Shown: positions 17,533-30,020, counted from the stretch's first letter. The stretch is DNA of 64,000 nucleotides from Acridotheres tristis (GCA_037013685.1 CM072919.1:35163320-35227319); one strand, 5' to 3'. The notes: a model not told the origin generated them from the sequence alone. Translations and numbers: made by a program.

Positions 17533-17616
17533 TCCATTATGTAAAAGCTAGGTTTGTATTAGTATAGCAGTCAGACCCACCAGCATGAGGATTACAGTTG
17601 GTTTTTACATAATGGA
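17533..17616. repeat. 14-bp perfect inverted repeat upstream of purpurin
   Basis: TCCATTATGTAAAA (17533-17546) and its exact reverse complement (17603-17616) are separated by 56 bases, about 100-190 bases upstream of the likely purpurin start. The right arm overlaps a GGATTA motif. It may be a paired transcription-factor site, or the terminal repeats of a very short element. Confidence 0.75.
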
Positions 17617-17629
17617 TTATCCAAGATTA
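17589..17629 (+). promoter_or_regulatory. CRX/OTX-type motif cluster of the purpurin promoter
   Basis: GGATTA occurs at 17589-17594 and 17614-17619, with AGATTA at 17624-17629. The middle one lies in TAATGGATTA, a head-to-head homeodomain pair. K50 homeodomain factors (CRX, OTX2) drive photoreceptor genes through such sites, which fits the known retinal expression of purpurin. The cluster lies about 60-100 bases upstream of the TATA-like box. Confidence 0.5.
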
Positions 17630-17685
17630 AGTGTTTTATTCAGGCACAAGAGCAAAAATAACCAATTAGTGACTTTGCAATTCCT

Positions 17686-17693
17686 TATTTAAA
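17686..17693 (+). promoter_or_regulatory. Candidate purpurin TATA-like box
   Basis: TATTTAAA, about 100 bases before the donor of the predicted non-coding exon 1. A start near 17716-17724 is expected. Confidence 0.45.
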
Positions 17694-17717
17694 GGGAGCT
17701 GGAGGGCAATTGACACA

Positions 17718-17790
17718 AAACTCCTGCTACCTGCAGCCCAAAGACTGAAGCAGAGTATTCTCAAGGATCTCCAGTACCTCTACTCAGCAG
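17718..17790 (+). other. Predicted purpurin non-coding exon 1 (5' UTR)
   Basis: The ATG exon of purpurin starts directly after a splice acceptor (TTTTGTCTTGCAG, then A-ATG), so a 5' UTR exon must lie upstream. The best candidate ends at a CAGCAG|GTAGGT donor (17790) and starts about 30 bases after the TATA-like box. RBP4 has the same layout, with a non-coding first exon. Confidence 0.5.
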
Positions 17791-18703
17791 GTAGGTCTCT
17801 CTTCAGCCAAGATGGATCAGACTGGCATCTCTTGCAGCAGGGAAATGCAGCTTGCATGGCAGCAGCTAGGAGAAGCCTAGTGTAGCTGCATGGGTGTTTG
17901 GGCTCTGGGTTGGTAGCTCAGCTTGGATGCTGCTGACAGGCATTAGGGCAAGTGTTCTATCTTGGCATCAGGACACAGGTATTCAGTGACAAATACTCTG
18001 CAAGAATTTATCATGAGGGTTCTCTTTTCCCAAAGTCTGAGAAACAAATTTACTGGGATACAGATGAGCTGGGATATCCAAGGAGAAAAACAGCCATGGG
18101 CACCTAGTGGTTGTGCTGCAATGACAGATCAAGCGTCTAGAAAATGAGTATTATTTGTCATGTTTGTTGATGGAATGGTCAGAGGACAGCAAATACGGAA
18201 GTATGTTATACCCTTAGAGTAGGCACCTTAGGAAAGGCCTGTTTTGGTGAGGAGAACTGGTAATAAAGAACACGGCTTTGCTGGCTTGAAAGCAAAGTGG
18301 ACACTCACTGTGAAATAATTAGAAACAACATCTTTACACTGTACAGTGCTTAACTGGAGCTCATCATACGTAACTTTTATCTTCCTATGAAAACAAAATT
18401 CAAAACATTTCAAATTTTTACCAAATCTTAACCTTAACCATAGTCTGGCTTGATTTATGACACAAAAATACAATGAACTGCATTACTACTACTAGCAAGC
18501 AAAATACTCTTCCAAAGTGATTGCCATTGATGTTCAGTTTTGGCTGAATTTAGGCACCATAATGACTCAGTATCAGTGGAATAGCTGGTTGTCTATTTAG
18601 TATGGAAAGAAACTAGTTTTAAAATGATGGCAATGCATCTGTAGCACCAGCAACCTCCATCTACTGCATGAAATAAACCCCCATGTTTGCTTTTGTCTTG
18701 CAG
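17791..18703 (+). other. Purpurin intron 1
   Basis: Predicted 0.9-kb intron between the 5' UTR exon and the ATG exon. Nothing else recognised. Confidence 0.5.
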
Positions 18704-18704
18704 A

Positions 18705-18821
18705 ATGAAATACGCACAGTATGTTTTCCTGGCCTCGGTCTTCTACACTGTTGAATATAGCCTAGCTCAGACCTGTGCAGTGGAGTCTTTCTCTGTGAAA
18801 GACAATTTTGATCCAAAAAGG
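18705..18821 (+). CDS. Purpurin coding exon 1 (signal peptide)
   Basis: 39 codons. The ATG sits one base after a CAG acceptor and the exon ends at AAAAGG|GTAATT in phase 0. It encodes the signal peptide and the mature N-terminus up to NFDPKR, including Cys24. Confidence 0.95.
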
Positions 18822-21800
18822 GTAATTACAGCTACTTCAATAGTACATGTGAAGAAGCTTTGCATATAAGCTGTTTTTCCAGGTTATGAGTTTTGTTCAT
18901 CTAAAGGGGTTCTTCACCAAAACGTTAACTTCTTTCATATTCTGTCTTGCTGATGCTGTTCCTGTAGTTTTCTTTTCTCAGTACTGTTTAACCTTCTGAA
19001 CATTATGGCAAAACTGGCCTTGAAACCAGGGATGTTAATAGAGCTCATTTTCTGTTAGCTCAGCACAACTTTGAGCTTCAAGCAATTCTGTGAAAGGAAT
19101 GATTTAGGTCCACATCAGTGAGGAAGCTCAAGCACAAGCCTTGGGGTACTTGCGTCTACCACTAGTCATTCTTGGGAGTCACAGCATACAGAAATCCTGC
19201 CTAGTCTGGTATGCTGAACGCTGACTCCTGTTCAAACATATCATTTGTGCTTCTGAGGAGAAAATGAGGGCTAACCAACTGTTGGAAAGGTCCAGACATG
19301 TGTCAGTAGCTATTTTAACTAATGGTCAGCAAACACCACAATTCCAGGGGCAGCTGGGATGTGGCGAGCACTTTCGCTATACAAGATTGTCTTTGCTGGA
19401 AACAAATCATGTCTGGGGAGAGCTTTGAGAATATCCCAGTTTTAAAAAGCCAGTCTTCACTAGGACTCCTGTATTTGGGAATTACGGCCTTGCAGGCTTA
19501 AGCAGATAACTTGCCTAACAGATGTCATTAGCTTCACTAGAGAATCAAATGTAACATAGCTAGCTCCTGCTCTTCTCAGCATTTCTGATAATTTCAGTCT
19601 TAGCATAACTGATTATATTAACTTTTAAGGGTCTTCCTCTCTGTCAGTCACCTGTTAATATCTTGTTTTCATTTTACTAGACACTTCTTGTGCATTTTCA
19701 GGGGTCCATTTTTTGCATGGACATATTCTTTCCCTTAATCTCATTCCACTCCTCTTTGCTGTTACTCTCTCCAGCACACCCTTCTCCTTGTTTCGAGTAT
19801 GTAGTCATCACTTTCTGCTTTGCTGGGCAGACCTTTTCCCCATCAGAGATCAACTGTGGCCTGTGGCAGCCACAAAGATTGTCTCCAGCCAGCTTGCTAC
19901 AGTCTTTGTACCTGTGGTTTGATATTGTTGACTTTGGTATGGTATTCCATGGAAAACAAGGGGCTTGAGTGGGAACAGGGAAGAATCAGTGTGACTCTCA
20001 GAAGACATCTTAGGATGGGAGATGCTTTTGGTGTGGGGTCACCGTGACAGTAATGTCACACTTGACAAGGACTCCACACACACAGCAGTGCTGAGCTGCT
20101 AGACCCACTCCTTTTGGCACAGAGGCAAGAGTTCCTCAGGCACACTGCAGGATATGTGTGTTTCATTCCCACCCAAACTCAGACTGGCGTTTTTCAGGCA
20201 GAGGGGAGTTAGAAAGGCACTTTGATCACAAAATTGTTTTTGTACTAGTCTAGCTATGGTGGCTAGTCCAGATACTAATACATTTTCATGACAGTATGCA
20301 GGGAAATGGTACGCCCTGGCCAAGAAGGATCCAGAAGGCCTCTTCCTTCAGGACAACATCTCTGCTGAATACACTGTGGAGGAAGATGGCACAATGACGG
20401 CGTCCTCCAAAGGCAGAGTGAAGCTTTTTGGGTGAGCTCTCTTGAGTTTCAGCTCTAGCTGCTGTCATGAGGCACTGGATGAGGGGGACACGGATGATGA
20501 TCTATCCTGAACACACAACATGGCTGGGTTTTCTTCATCAAAAAGGGAAGTTTAGCCAAAGCTTTAGATTAGAAGCTAGAGATTAGGCACTTTTGAGTCC
20601 TGAGTTTCTTCATAGCCTGGGTCAGGTTTGGGTTTGTCACAAAACTACTGCAATAAAGTCAATTATTAAATCAAATCTTGGTTGATGGAATGGTTAGATA
20701 AATTAATGGCAATTAAGTAAAGGAACTAATGAAGGCTGTGGAGCTGTGAGGGAAGGACAACTCTCATTTCACTGAGAGTTTCAAGGGAAGGAGAGGAGCA
20801 TTACTTTCACAGACATCACAACACAGTGCTGGAACAGATTTCTGAGTAAGTCTTGTGGTTAACTCTTAGATGTAATTGCAATGCCTGAATGGACAGATGG
20901 CAGGAAGCTTAGAGTTTTGCCTGTTGGTCATGATTACTACAAGGAATTACAGCGTGTAAAGAGATTAAATAGCTTTCTGAGTGCAGAAGAGAAAATCTGT
21001 AGCTTCCAATATGCCAACACTAGCGGGCAGCTATGAACCTTGTACATCTTAATAGCGCAGCACTCCAAGATATTTTGGGAATGGGCAAATGAGGTCTTGC
21101 AAGCATGCCATACTGGGCAAGGGGAGAGACGCCTGAAAGGACTCTTCAGAAAAAAAAGTGGAATCTCAAGGCTGCTGCAAATTTTATTTCTGCAAAGCAG
21201 GATAAGGGGAAGCGCAGCCAGAGCAAGGAAGGGAATTAAGACCCTCCCACCATTTCACAAATGGTAATGCTTGACAAACAGAGGTGAAATGTGGATGGCA
21301 TTCAAAGCAAACAGATACCAAACAGAGAAGGGCATTGGAACAAAGGGGCACCTAGAGTTCTCAAAGGCAGTGTGACAGTTTTCACCAGCTTGGCAGAGGG
21401 GCTGTAACCATTATTGTGCTTGTAACAGCCATTCCTGTGCCCATATTGCTGGAAAGGGATAGACAGGGGAGAGCCAACTCCCTGCCTCCTCCTGGGGCAC
21501 AGCTAGTGATCCCAAAAGAGCCCAAATGCAGGTGAGCTCACCCTGCAAGCTCTAGCAGGGAGCCAAGAAACAACATCCATTATTGTGCTTGGTGGCTGCC
21601 TGCTTGTACAGAAATGAGTAGCAAAAAGCTTACTGAACTGAAGGAGGGTCAGGGCACTGCACAGCTGGGGACCAGAGGGCAGCAGCAATCACTGGGAGTG
21701 TGTGGGGGGTGTCACACACTTGCATTACTTAAGGACAGTGACTTAGCATTTAGAAAGGTCATGCCCATGCCTGAGGCAGTTGTGCCCAAGTCCTAAGTGA

Positions 21801-24429
21801 GGGACACCCATTTGAAGCTCTCATACTGACCGGTTTTACCTTGAGTCTTATGGATCTTGTTGCAGTTTCTGGGTGATCTGTGCTGACATGGCTGCTCAGT
21901 ACACAGTACCTGACCCAACCACTCCAGCAAAAATGTATATGACCTACCAGGGACTGGCCAGCTACCTCTCCAGTGGTGGTGAGTTAAGTTCTCCAGACCC
22001 CTGATGCTAGTCAATAGCTTGCATCTGTCCAGATGTGTGCTTCCATACATAAGCAGAAAAAACAGTTCAGCTCAGATTGCTCCAAGTGAAGACAAAACAT
22101 CCTTCTGGGGGGGATGCTTCATCCAAGCAGTGCATTTTATCTCCACAGAAAGGGAAGCATCCAGAGACTCCCCAGAGATCCCTCTAATACACTATATATA
22201 TAAAAATATATGTTAACAAGGAAGCTTAGAGGCTTTGGGCCACACACCATGGGTTTTGCACAGCCAACTGTGGTGCTGGACCTAGGGAAGCCATACTTCC
22301 TGGGGCCCATTGTGGACACCAAAAGTGCTGAGGTCAGTCATCCTTGTACTCCTCACAGCTAAACAGAGGAGACATGTGGATCCACAGCTGCACCCCAGCA
22401 ACAAGACACATTTCTCCTCAGATAGACACAGCTATACTCAAAGATACGAAGCTGTTAAGCCAACGCCATCTTTCAGAAACTCCTCATGCTGAACCTCAGT
22501 TACATGCCCTTCAAAGTCTGTCCTTTGTGCCCGAGCCACCCATAGGTGCAGTTCTCCAGCTGTGGAAGTTGGGGAGGACTTCTAATGTGTAAGAAAGAAG
22601 TATATTCCCTTAGCACTGGCAGGTAAGCCACACCAAAAAGAACTAGTTAAGCAAGGCTAGAAAACAGGAGGAATGTTTTACTGAGGCTTCCCGTATAGGA
22701 AATGTAATTTGTATTGTATGTCCTTCCTTCCACCATGCTTAAGCAAGCAACATAAAGAGATACTTTGTCATTGAAAATCCTAGTCGTCCTAATACTTCTA
22801 GCCTAAGAAACAAAAGGTGAAAATGCACTGAGCACTGTGGGGGAAAATCATGGTCTCAAGATGCCCTGTGCTTGTCCCAGTTCTTCCCCTCATGGTGTGG
22901 AGATAAGATGGATGTGTGATATGATTATAGATCCCTTGGAAAGCTATCCCTGCCATGTGAAGTTTGACATCTCCCTGCTGAAGGATCCACCTCTGCTCTG
23001 CTGTGCCCACTGTTACAAACCAGTGTGTTCTGATATTTCAGGGGACAACTACTGGGTGATTGACACTGACTATGACAACTATGCCATCACCTATGCCTGC
23101 CGCAGCCTGAAGGAGGATGGCTCCTGTGACGATGGCTACTCCCTGATCTTCTCGCGCAACCCCCGCGGCCTCCCCCCAGCCATCCAGCGCATTGTGCGCC
23201 AGAAGCAGGAAGAAATCTGCATGTCTGGCCAGTTCCAGCCTGTGCTTCAGTCAGGTACTTGGGGCTAATTAGCAAACTCACTGGGTTGCACAGTAGGTAA
23301 CTGCATTTGCTGTTAAATGTGACAGAACCACAGCAAACTCGGGTGTTCTTTTTTAGCAACCTTTCCCTCATGTTAGATCTAATAGGAAAAGAGCTACAAA
23401 GGGAAATCCATGCAAGGACAAAAGCCTGATACAGGCTGCAGCCTTAAGACTGCTACTTACAGAAATCCTGTGTATTGAAACTGGTACGCTACTAGAAGAT
23501 CAGCCTTGTTACTGTAGTAGACAGGACCGGGATGGATGCAACAAACCCGTGTTCCTGCACTTAGAAATGCTTGTCTTGGCCACTGCACAATAGCACCTTA
23601 CCTTGGGTCTGTGCAGTGTCCTCCAGGAAAAGATGAGAAGGTGCTTCCAGGAAGGACCACTCTTGCACTCCTTAGTTTCATCATGACTTGTGTCCTGTGT
23701 GGTCTGAGTTGCAGGGATGAGGGGCTCTGAGCAGCAGTTCTGACTGCAGCTGCTGGCAGTAGGAGTCAGCAGTTGCACCACATACATGCAAACAGACCAT
23801 CTTTAAAGCCCACATTGAGAGCATTTTTCTGGAGGTACAGGAATTGACCTTCTAGTTCCATGAAATAGATACATTTTTAGGGCTACGCAGGAGGCAGAAA
23901 CTCTTCTTTGCTGGCAGTTGAGCACTCACACCCTTCACAACCTTACTGCCTTGCCTGGAAATTGACCCTTTACTAAGCCACGTAATACACTTGTTCTGCA
24001 CTGTGGGACAAGGAATGGCAGCTAAAACCTCCTGAGCAGCATGTTGTTGTGTCAGCCAGTCCAGAGAAGGCACTGGCATCACCCAAGGCTGTCGGCATGG
24101 CATGGGCATCCCTGCCCCATACCCCTGTGCGCGGCTCCCCGTAGCAGAGGGAAGGCAGCTGGCTGGCAGGGTCATGGCTGGGTGCCCAGGAAAGCCGAAA
24201 GCCCATGGCTAGCTGGGAAAGGCTGCCTGCACCTGTGCCAACAGACACAGAGAAATGCAAACAACAACTTTTGCACCCTGCATCCTAGTCTTATACTGTG
24301 ATTCAGAAGCACCCTAGGAAGGTTGTAGCTATAGCTTCACAGGAGACTTAAATGCTGTTTTAAAGCACTTTGCAAATTTACTTACACAGACTAAACTTTA
24401 CTCTCTCTTTCTTTCCAGGGGCCTGCTAA
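18705..24429 (+). CDS. Purpurin, retinal RBP4-like lipocalin (complete)
   Basis: Secreted retinol-binding lipocalin of the RBP4 family, known from bird and fish retina as a photoreceptor-derived adhesion and survival factor that binds retinol and heparin. Five coding exons join in phase to a 196-residue protein, the length of chicken purpurin. A signal peptide (about 1-21, FLASVF core) is followed by the lipocalin GxW motif (AGKWYA, about 41-46), the TDYDNYA motif (131-137) and a C-terminal helix ([14 protein letters not shown]). Six cysteines (24, 90, 142, 151, 182, 196) match the three RBP4 disulfides, expected pairs 24-182, 90-196 and 142-151. The ending QSGAC and the start [13 protein letters not shown] mark purpurin, not RBP4. 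Exon phases match the RBP4 pattern as I know it. It is divergent to PDE6B. Confidence 0.96.
18822..20294 (+). other. Purpurin intron 2
   Basis: About 1.5 kb with GT-AG ends. No other feature seen. Confidence 0.85.
20295..20431 (+). CDS. Purpurin coding exon 2
   Basis: 137 bases from an ACAG acceptor to GG|GTGAGC, ending with two bases of a Gly codon. It encodes [20 protein letters not shown] and the strands up to GRVKLF. This is the GxW end of the lipocalin barrel. Confidence 0.96.
20432..21865 (+). other. Purpurin intron 3
   Basis: About 1.4 kb with GT-AG ends. No gene or clear repeat recognised. Confidence 0.85.
21866..21978 (+). CDS. Purpurin coding exon 3
   Basis: 113 bases from TTGCAG to GGTG|GTGAGT. 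It completes the split Gly codon, encodes [15 protein letters not shown] through LASYLSSG including Cys90, and ends with the first base of a Gly codon. Confidence 0.95.
21979..23041 (+). other. Purpurin intron 4
   Basis: About 1.1 kb with GT-AG ends. An AT-rich patch lies near 22190-22212. No gene seen. Confidence 0.8.
23042..23254 (+). CDS. Purpurin coding exon 4
   Basis: 213 bases from ATTTCAG to CAG-TCAG|GTACTT. It encodes [20 protein letters not shown], the loop with Cys151, the [13 protein letters not shown] segment and the C-terminal helix with Cys182. It is noticeably richer in G+C at third positions than the surrounding introns. Confidence 0.96.
23255..24418 (+). other. Purpurin intron 5
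   Basis: About 1.2 kb with GT-AG ends, GC-richer at about 24,040-24,200. The open frames in it lack coding character. Confidence 0.8.
24419..24429 (+). CDS. Purpurin last coding exon
   Basis: Acceptor CTTTCCAG, then bases that finish a Gly codon and encode Ala-Cys-stop (TAA 24427-24429). The final Cys196 is the partner expected for Cys90. Confidence 0.93.
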
Positions 24430-24639
24430 AAGTACGCTTCTGATCCGATCCTTAAGCACAGAAACCAGACCTGTTGGTCTTGAAGTTGCCACAGAAATAA
24501 TAATATTTTAAAAAAATCATAGTATGGAATAGTGTGTTTTTCCTGAAAAACACATGAAAATATTGGGGGATCTTTAAACAGTGTGCAATATAATAGTGAT
24601 ATTTGAATTTTCAAGGGAATACCTAATGTGGCATTTGTC

Positions 24640-24645
24640 AATAAA
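24640..24645 (+). terminator. Purpurin poly(A) signal
   Basis: AATAAA, 211 bases after the stop codon, with likely cleavage about 10-20 bases later near an A-run. It implies a short 3' UTR. Confidence 0.8.
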
Positions 24646-24661
24646 TGTTTTTGAAAAAAAG

Positions 24662-27600
24662 GCATCTCTGGAACTGGTTTCTATTGCCTGATGTACTGTC
24701 GTTGGGGAGTAGAAGGACAGAGGATGCTTACTGAGGAGTGATGAGACAACAGCCAAGGGTGTTCCCAGCACAGGAGGGGCAGTGTCACTCCTCAGCACTG
24801 AACAGGGGGGACAGGGCAAGGACCGTGAGAGGGGCGTATCTCCTGACAGTGCTGATTGTCACATAAAAGCATGGTGATAAGGTAAGTCTGGGATTCACCT
24901 AGAAAGCCAGCAAATGAAGGCAGTAAGTCACATCACTGAGATGGCTCCAGCCAAAAATAGGACTTGAGAGCATGTCTGAGGCAGAGCTACCTGAAGCAAA
25001 GTTCCCAAGGGGAGAACCACAAATGCAATAAAATAGTTGCTACTTTCAATAACACCAGACATTGCTTTAAACGAGTGGGTGCTTGCATTTCTAATGGCAT
25101 TACCAGTAATTTGCTCCTGCCTGCCTTCATAATCCAGATTTCAATATCTGAAAGGTATAGAACTGAAAGATATTGAATAGACTGGGTTTGTGGGAAAGAA
25201 TTTCATAGATAGAGAAAACCAGAAAAGGAGTACCTAGAAATCTCCATTTAGAAAAACAGTTACCTGAGTCAGCGTTATTGACATGTATTTCCCACTGCTT
25301 TTAGTAAAATCACATTCACTTTGTGTTTCCTAGTAATAAAAATACCAGTCTAGAACACCCCAGCATCCTGCTGAACCCTGCAGTTTGTCAACTACACAAA
25401 TTTTTACAAGTTACAATTACCAAGTACAGAAGCAAGACCAAGCTGAACAGCCCCTACTCCAGGGGCTTCCAAAAGGGGTGTGGAACAAGGCTGATGCTGA
25501 CTGAAGACCTTCAGAGCACTACACTGTTAAACAGCTTCTGCAAGATGCTTGCACCACCTTACCTACAGTAACCAGAAAGAGTATAGAAACCAAAGACCAG
25601 AGACACTCTCCATGATCAGAGACATTATCCCAGGGATGCAGTGAAGTATCTCAAACTTTTATTTCCCAGGATTTCCTGGCAATACTAGTAACGCTCTTAA
25701 CCTACTTGAACAGAGGTGTCCTTGCTCTTCAGGTCTCAGGAAAACTATCCTGACAGGGAACAAGATTGTGAGCTAAGGACAGAAATGGAGCACTGGCACA
25801 CAATGCTAATAAAACCCCACAGAGAACTACTGAGTGTTGAAAAAATATCAGCCTTTTCTGCTGGGCTAAGTGCAAGGTCAGTGCATTGATTGAATGCTTT
25901 CCACTTCCACCCTTCTCCCAGCAGGAAGTATTGGGGTGGAATCTGTGACCTTAGGACTTGTAAAACCACTGATTAGACAATGCTAATCAGTTACTTCAGT
26001 AGCTTCAGCTACTCTCAGCTGAAGGAGTGTGGCCTTTGGCCAAAACTGTCAGACCAATACTACCAGTCTTAGAGAAAGGGGATTTTTAATGTCTATGGTT
26101 ATACTAATTGTATGACCAGAGCAGATGAGAGCTGTAACAAGAAGAGACAATCAATATGCAGGACCCAATGCATCCTTATTGTGCTTGGTGTAGTCTGTCC
26201 AGACGAGATAGGCAGTGAAATTCCTCCTCAGCTACTTGAGGCAAAGCCTGCAGAATCATAGAAATACAGTGGCGATCGTGGTTGAATACAATATAGAGTT
26301 CATCTGCCTCAGGAATTGTACTTGTTTCCATCAGGACTACAAGCAAGTCCTCATTGTATGTGGGAAGTTAATGAACAGATGGGAGCTACATCATATTCGT
26401 CTCCAATAACTGCAGGAAACGTGAAAGACAAGGCAGGATAGGGCAGGCAGTCATGAGTGTATTCTGATGAGAATTACTCTTCCCTTGAAATTCTGTTGAG
26501 TTCAACATGAAACATCTCACGTATATCTAGAGGCAGACATCTTCTGTCTGGTGTTTGAGCTGGCTGATGAAAAATAGTCCTGGTTTTTTAGTGTGTGTAT
26601 AGGTCCCGAGTCATAATCTCTGTCCTGCACAAACCTTCCACTAACAAGACAAAATAAAAAAATTGTTTATGCATTAAAAGGACTGTTGTTTTGTCCTCAG
26701 AAGGTCCTTTAGTGCTGGCAGAAAGACTATGACTGCGCAACAGCAGGAGGGACCCTGCAAGGATATTGTCCTTCACACACCAGTGAACCTCCTCCAGCAA
26801 GGACACTGCAGGTCCTGAGATCACACACAGTAATACTACCTCGAGTTTGACCAGTTTTCCCTGGGTTGTGGTAACTGAGGCACTCTATGCATTTAGTTTT
26901 CTACTTCAGCCTTGACACTTTTTATGGTAAGTTCCCTTCATGCTTTAGTTTTATGCAATGTTGGAACTTCCACGAGTTGAGCTACCTTTTACCCCTTGTG
27001 CTGGCATCCATTGCAAGTAGCTGTGTGGTACTTGGTTGCTGGCTGGAGTTAAAATATAGCAGTCCTCGAGAATAGTCTTTACTTTCCAAGATTAAGTTGC
27101 TGACATAAGAGTTGTAAGCAGTTTCTACAACATAATGATCAGATCCTGTTTTTACAGGGTTCATGTGAAAGATTAAAAACCAGTTTTATTTGCTCTCACG
27201 AAAGATGGCAACAAATGTAGCATACACACAATTAGACAATGTAAAATACTCAGCTGAAAGGTTCTTTCAGTTGCAAAATGGTTATATAGCCTCACAAGCT
27301 TTTGTTTGAAGCACAGGCAAATAATCCCATGTTGCAGTTGCAGTTACATATTCTTACTTGGATTAATGAACAGCAAAAGACATACATGAGTGCTCTGCAG
27401 CCTTGCTTTGATTATGATACTACAGAAATACTAAGCACCTGCTATTCACACCTGGTGCTATGAATACTTGGCACTTCTGAAAACTCAAACTGTAATGGGG
27501 GGCTGATCGCTACATGTAACAGAGGAGATTAGTTAAACATGCAATTTAGGAAACACTACCAGAGTCAGCAACAGATGGTTACAGAAACCTCAAGTTTCAA

Positions 27601-29746
27601 GTACTAAATAGCGTTTTTCTGTAGACATTAAATGATAAAAAAAGAAAACGCCATTTCAAAACTTTTATAATTTGTCAGAAATAAACTCATACCTGGAAAT
27701 ACCAACTTCTCTTCTCTCTGTAATTGTTAATACATGCTCATATCTTAAAGGAATGAGTTTATATCATAGCAGCAAAGAAGATTTTCAGACGAAATCTTCT
27801 ATTTTTCATGGTTTGCACATTTATAAATTTTCATCCCTGCATAACAAAATCAATACTATTCACTACAGCTATGTTTCTTCTTATTTTTTCTCTTTTTTCT
27901 CTTTTTTTTTTTTTTTTTTTTATACACCTGTAACTAGTACATAGTTCTTGGTTTGATAAAGACTGCTATATTCTGATTGCCAGGGTGGGAAAATTTTAAA
28001 GCAAAAGGGCTACTCAGGTAGGACATCCTAACACACTAAACTGTCCACTCAAGCTCCTACATTTTCCCCTGCTTCAGACACACTAAAATCTCTCAAGACC
28101 CTATACTTAGTATTTCTCTAAATTGTTTTATTCGTGGTTCCACCACATACTGGCAAAACAACATGTGTTAACTGCTAGATTTCACTTAACTGTGTACACT
28201 GGTTCTTCACTCAGGGGCAATTATCACAAGTTTAAAATGTATTTTTACTATCACCATCCAAGTAGAATGTCTCAGTAACTTTTCTTAAATCGAGAGGATT
28301 TCCAATTGAGTGGGATCCATGGCCTTTTTCTGTTCTGCATGTATGGACAAGGAACTGGAGGACTAGGATGTGACAAGTGCCCCTTATTAAAACGTAAATG
28401 AGGCAACAAATATTTAATCTAAATTTTGTGACAGAATAAATCTTTTAAGGCTAATTTTCAGTACAAGCACGTGAACAAGTAACCAGCAAGTAAGGAGATA
28501 CAAGGGCACATCTCACGTGCACTGACTTTTTGCATATGTTTCTTTTCTGTGCTGTAAAAGTTGAGGGTATTTGAGGTAGTTCAGCTCTCTCCTACTGTGC
28601 AAACTTGGCCACTTCTTTTTTCAGAGACCTGAATGTTTCATCAAATATGCAGTTTTTGTTGTTATGTTGGTGTGGTGGCTGATGTCAGCAAAGAGAGCAG
28701 TAGGGGACTTGTTTGTGTGACAAAGTCACTCCTCTTATGGAAAACACTCTAGCTGTTTTCACTGGCATTATCCTTCTCTCGTCAAACCTGTTAAAGGCAC
28801 AGCTCAAACTGCGCCAGTTGTGAAAAGAGAAAAATAAAGCAGCACCCCTGCAATTTCAGGCAACTTTGCTGTTTATATAAAGTGTTTGGCAGCTGCAAGC
28901 ACAGTCAGTGGTGATCTGTAGCCCGTGATCTAGGGCTATCACACGCTTGTGCACATGCTTTGTAAAGCACACGAGCTCTAACTGTTTTTTGTTAATTTCC
29001 TAAGAGCTAGAAGTAGTATAATGTAGTCCTGCTACATTCAAGAGTGTGCTGTCCTGTCATATGAGAACAAAAGGCTCTAACTAGTGTTTCAGCTTTCTCC
29101 TGGCCACTAGAGCCACTTACAGTGTGTGAGGGGAGGTGTTAGCTGTAAGGGCTGAAGGACACCAGGCTAGGTGACAGCAATGGAGAGAAAGAGGGACGTA
29201 CAGGGTTAGAGCCTCCACCACAAAGAGGCAGCAGTTGACGGCCAAAGTGCAAACGGGTGATTCGGGCAAAAACAAAAAAGAGAAAAGGCAGAGAAGTCTG
29301 GAGGCTAGGGCTTTATGTGCCCTCTCCTCTCTGAGAATGAGCTGATATCCCTTCCTCTGCCTGTGGAAAATAGCTCCAGCATCCATCTAATGGTCACAAA
29401 TACTGAGAAAGCTGGTAGAAACCCCTCTGTGAGAGAGTGAAAAACCTCATACACCTAACCATGGCAAGTGTTCTAAAATAATCCACTGTGAATAAGGGAG
29501 TAAGGGATCATTTACTTCATGCTCTGATTGTGTCAGGCTCCTGTGGACTTTTCCATCAAACCATTAAATCAAAACAGCCTGGCAGCTAAGGAAGTCAGTT
29601 GACTCTTAGACAGATCCTCCATGTGCCTTTGCTACCATTCTCACTCACACAGTGAAGCAATGGTTCTGTTCTTGTTTGCTACAGTTTGTGACCTCTATAA
29701 ATCTTAGCTTGCCCTGGCCGTTAGCTCAGTGAAAAAAGGGGAATAA
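24662..29746. other. Intergenic DNA between purpurin and IDUA
   Basis: About 5 kb between two genes that converge at their 3' ends. No gene recognised. FFAR4, which neighbours RBP4 in human, is not present. A 20-base T run lies at 27,902-27,921. Confidence 0.6.
27902..27921. repeat. Poly(T) tract of 20 bases
   Basis: An uninterrupted run of 20 T preceded by a CT-rich stretch. It may be the A-tail of an old minus-strand retroposon or simple low complexity; no retroposed body is recognisable. Confidence 0.85.
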
Positions 29747-29752
29747 TAAATA

Positions 29753-29758
29753 TTTATT
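29753..29758 (-). terminator. IDUA: Candidate IDUA poly(A) signal (distal)
   Basis: AATAAA on the minus strand, about 265 bases after the IDUA stop. A second AATAAA lies closer to the stop, at 29947-29952. Which is used cannot be told from sequence. Confidence 0.4.
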
Positions 29759-29946
29759 CCCATAATTCCTAGTTACCAGGCTGAATCCCTGTCCTACGGC
29801 AGCCTTTTACCAGTTGGATTGGCAGTTGTACTTGTTTGATAATGCTGTCTTTCGTGCTGTGAAGAGTTAACAGGGGCAGTTGCTTCTAACTTGTGTTCCT
29901 AACTTCATCAGGTCGTTTCCATACGCCCTCCTCAGCCTGGGAGGAG

Positions 29947-29952
29947 TTTATT
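29947..29952 (-). terminator. IDUA: Candidate IDUA poly(A) signal (proximal)
   Basis: AATAAA on the minus strand, about 70 bases after the stop. It would give a very short 3' UTR. Confidence 0.4.
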
Positions 29953-30020
29953 TTTCTGGGGAGTTGTCATTTGCAAGGAACATACACCACTGACACCAAG
30001 CCAGGCACCACTCTTCAGCA

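Noticed and set aside
18705..24429. Calling this gene RBP4
   Set aside because: The N-terminus, the C-terminal GAC ending and the 196-residue length match purpurin, and bird RBP4 has a different signal peptide and C-terminus. The neighbour is PDE6B rather than PDE6C.
24662..29746. FFAR4 next to the RBP4-like gene, as beside human RBP4
   Set aside because: No seven-transmembrane exon is found on either strand in this interval, which fits a different paralogous region.
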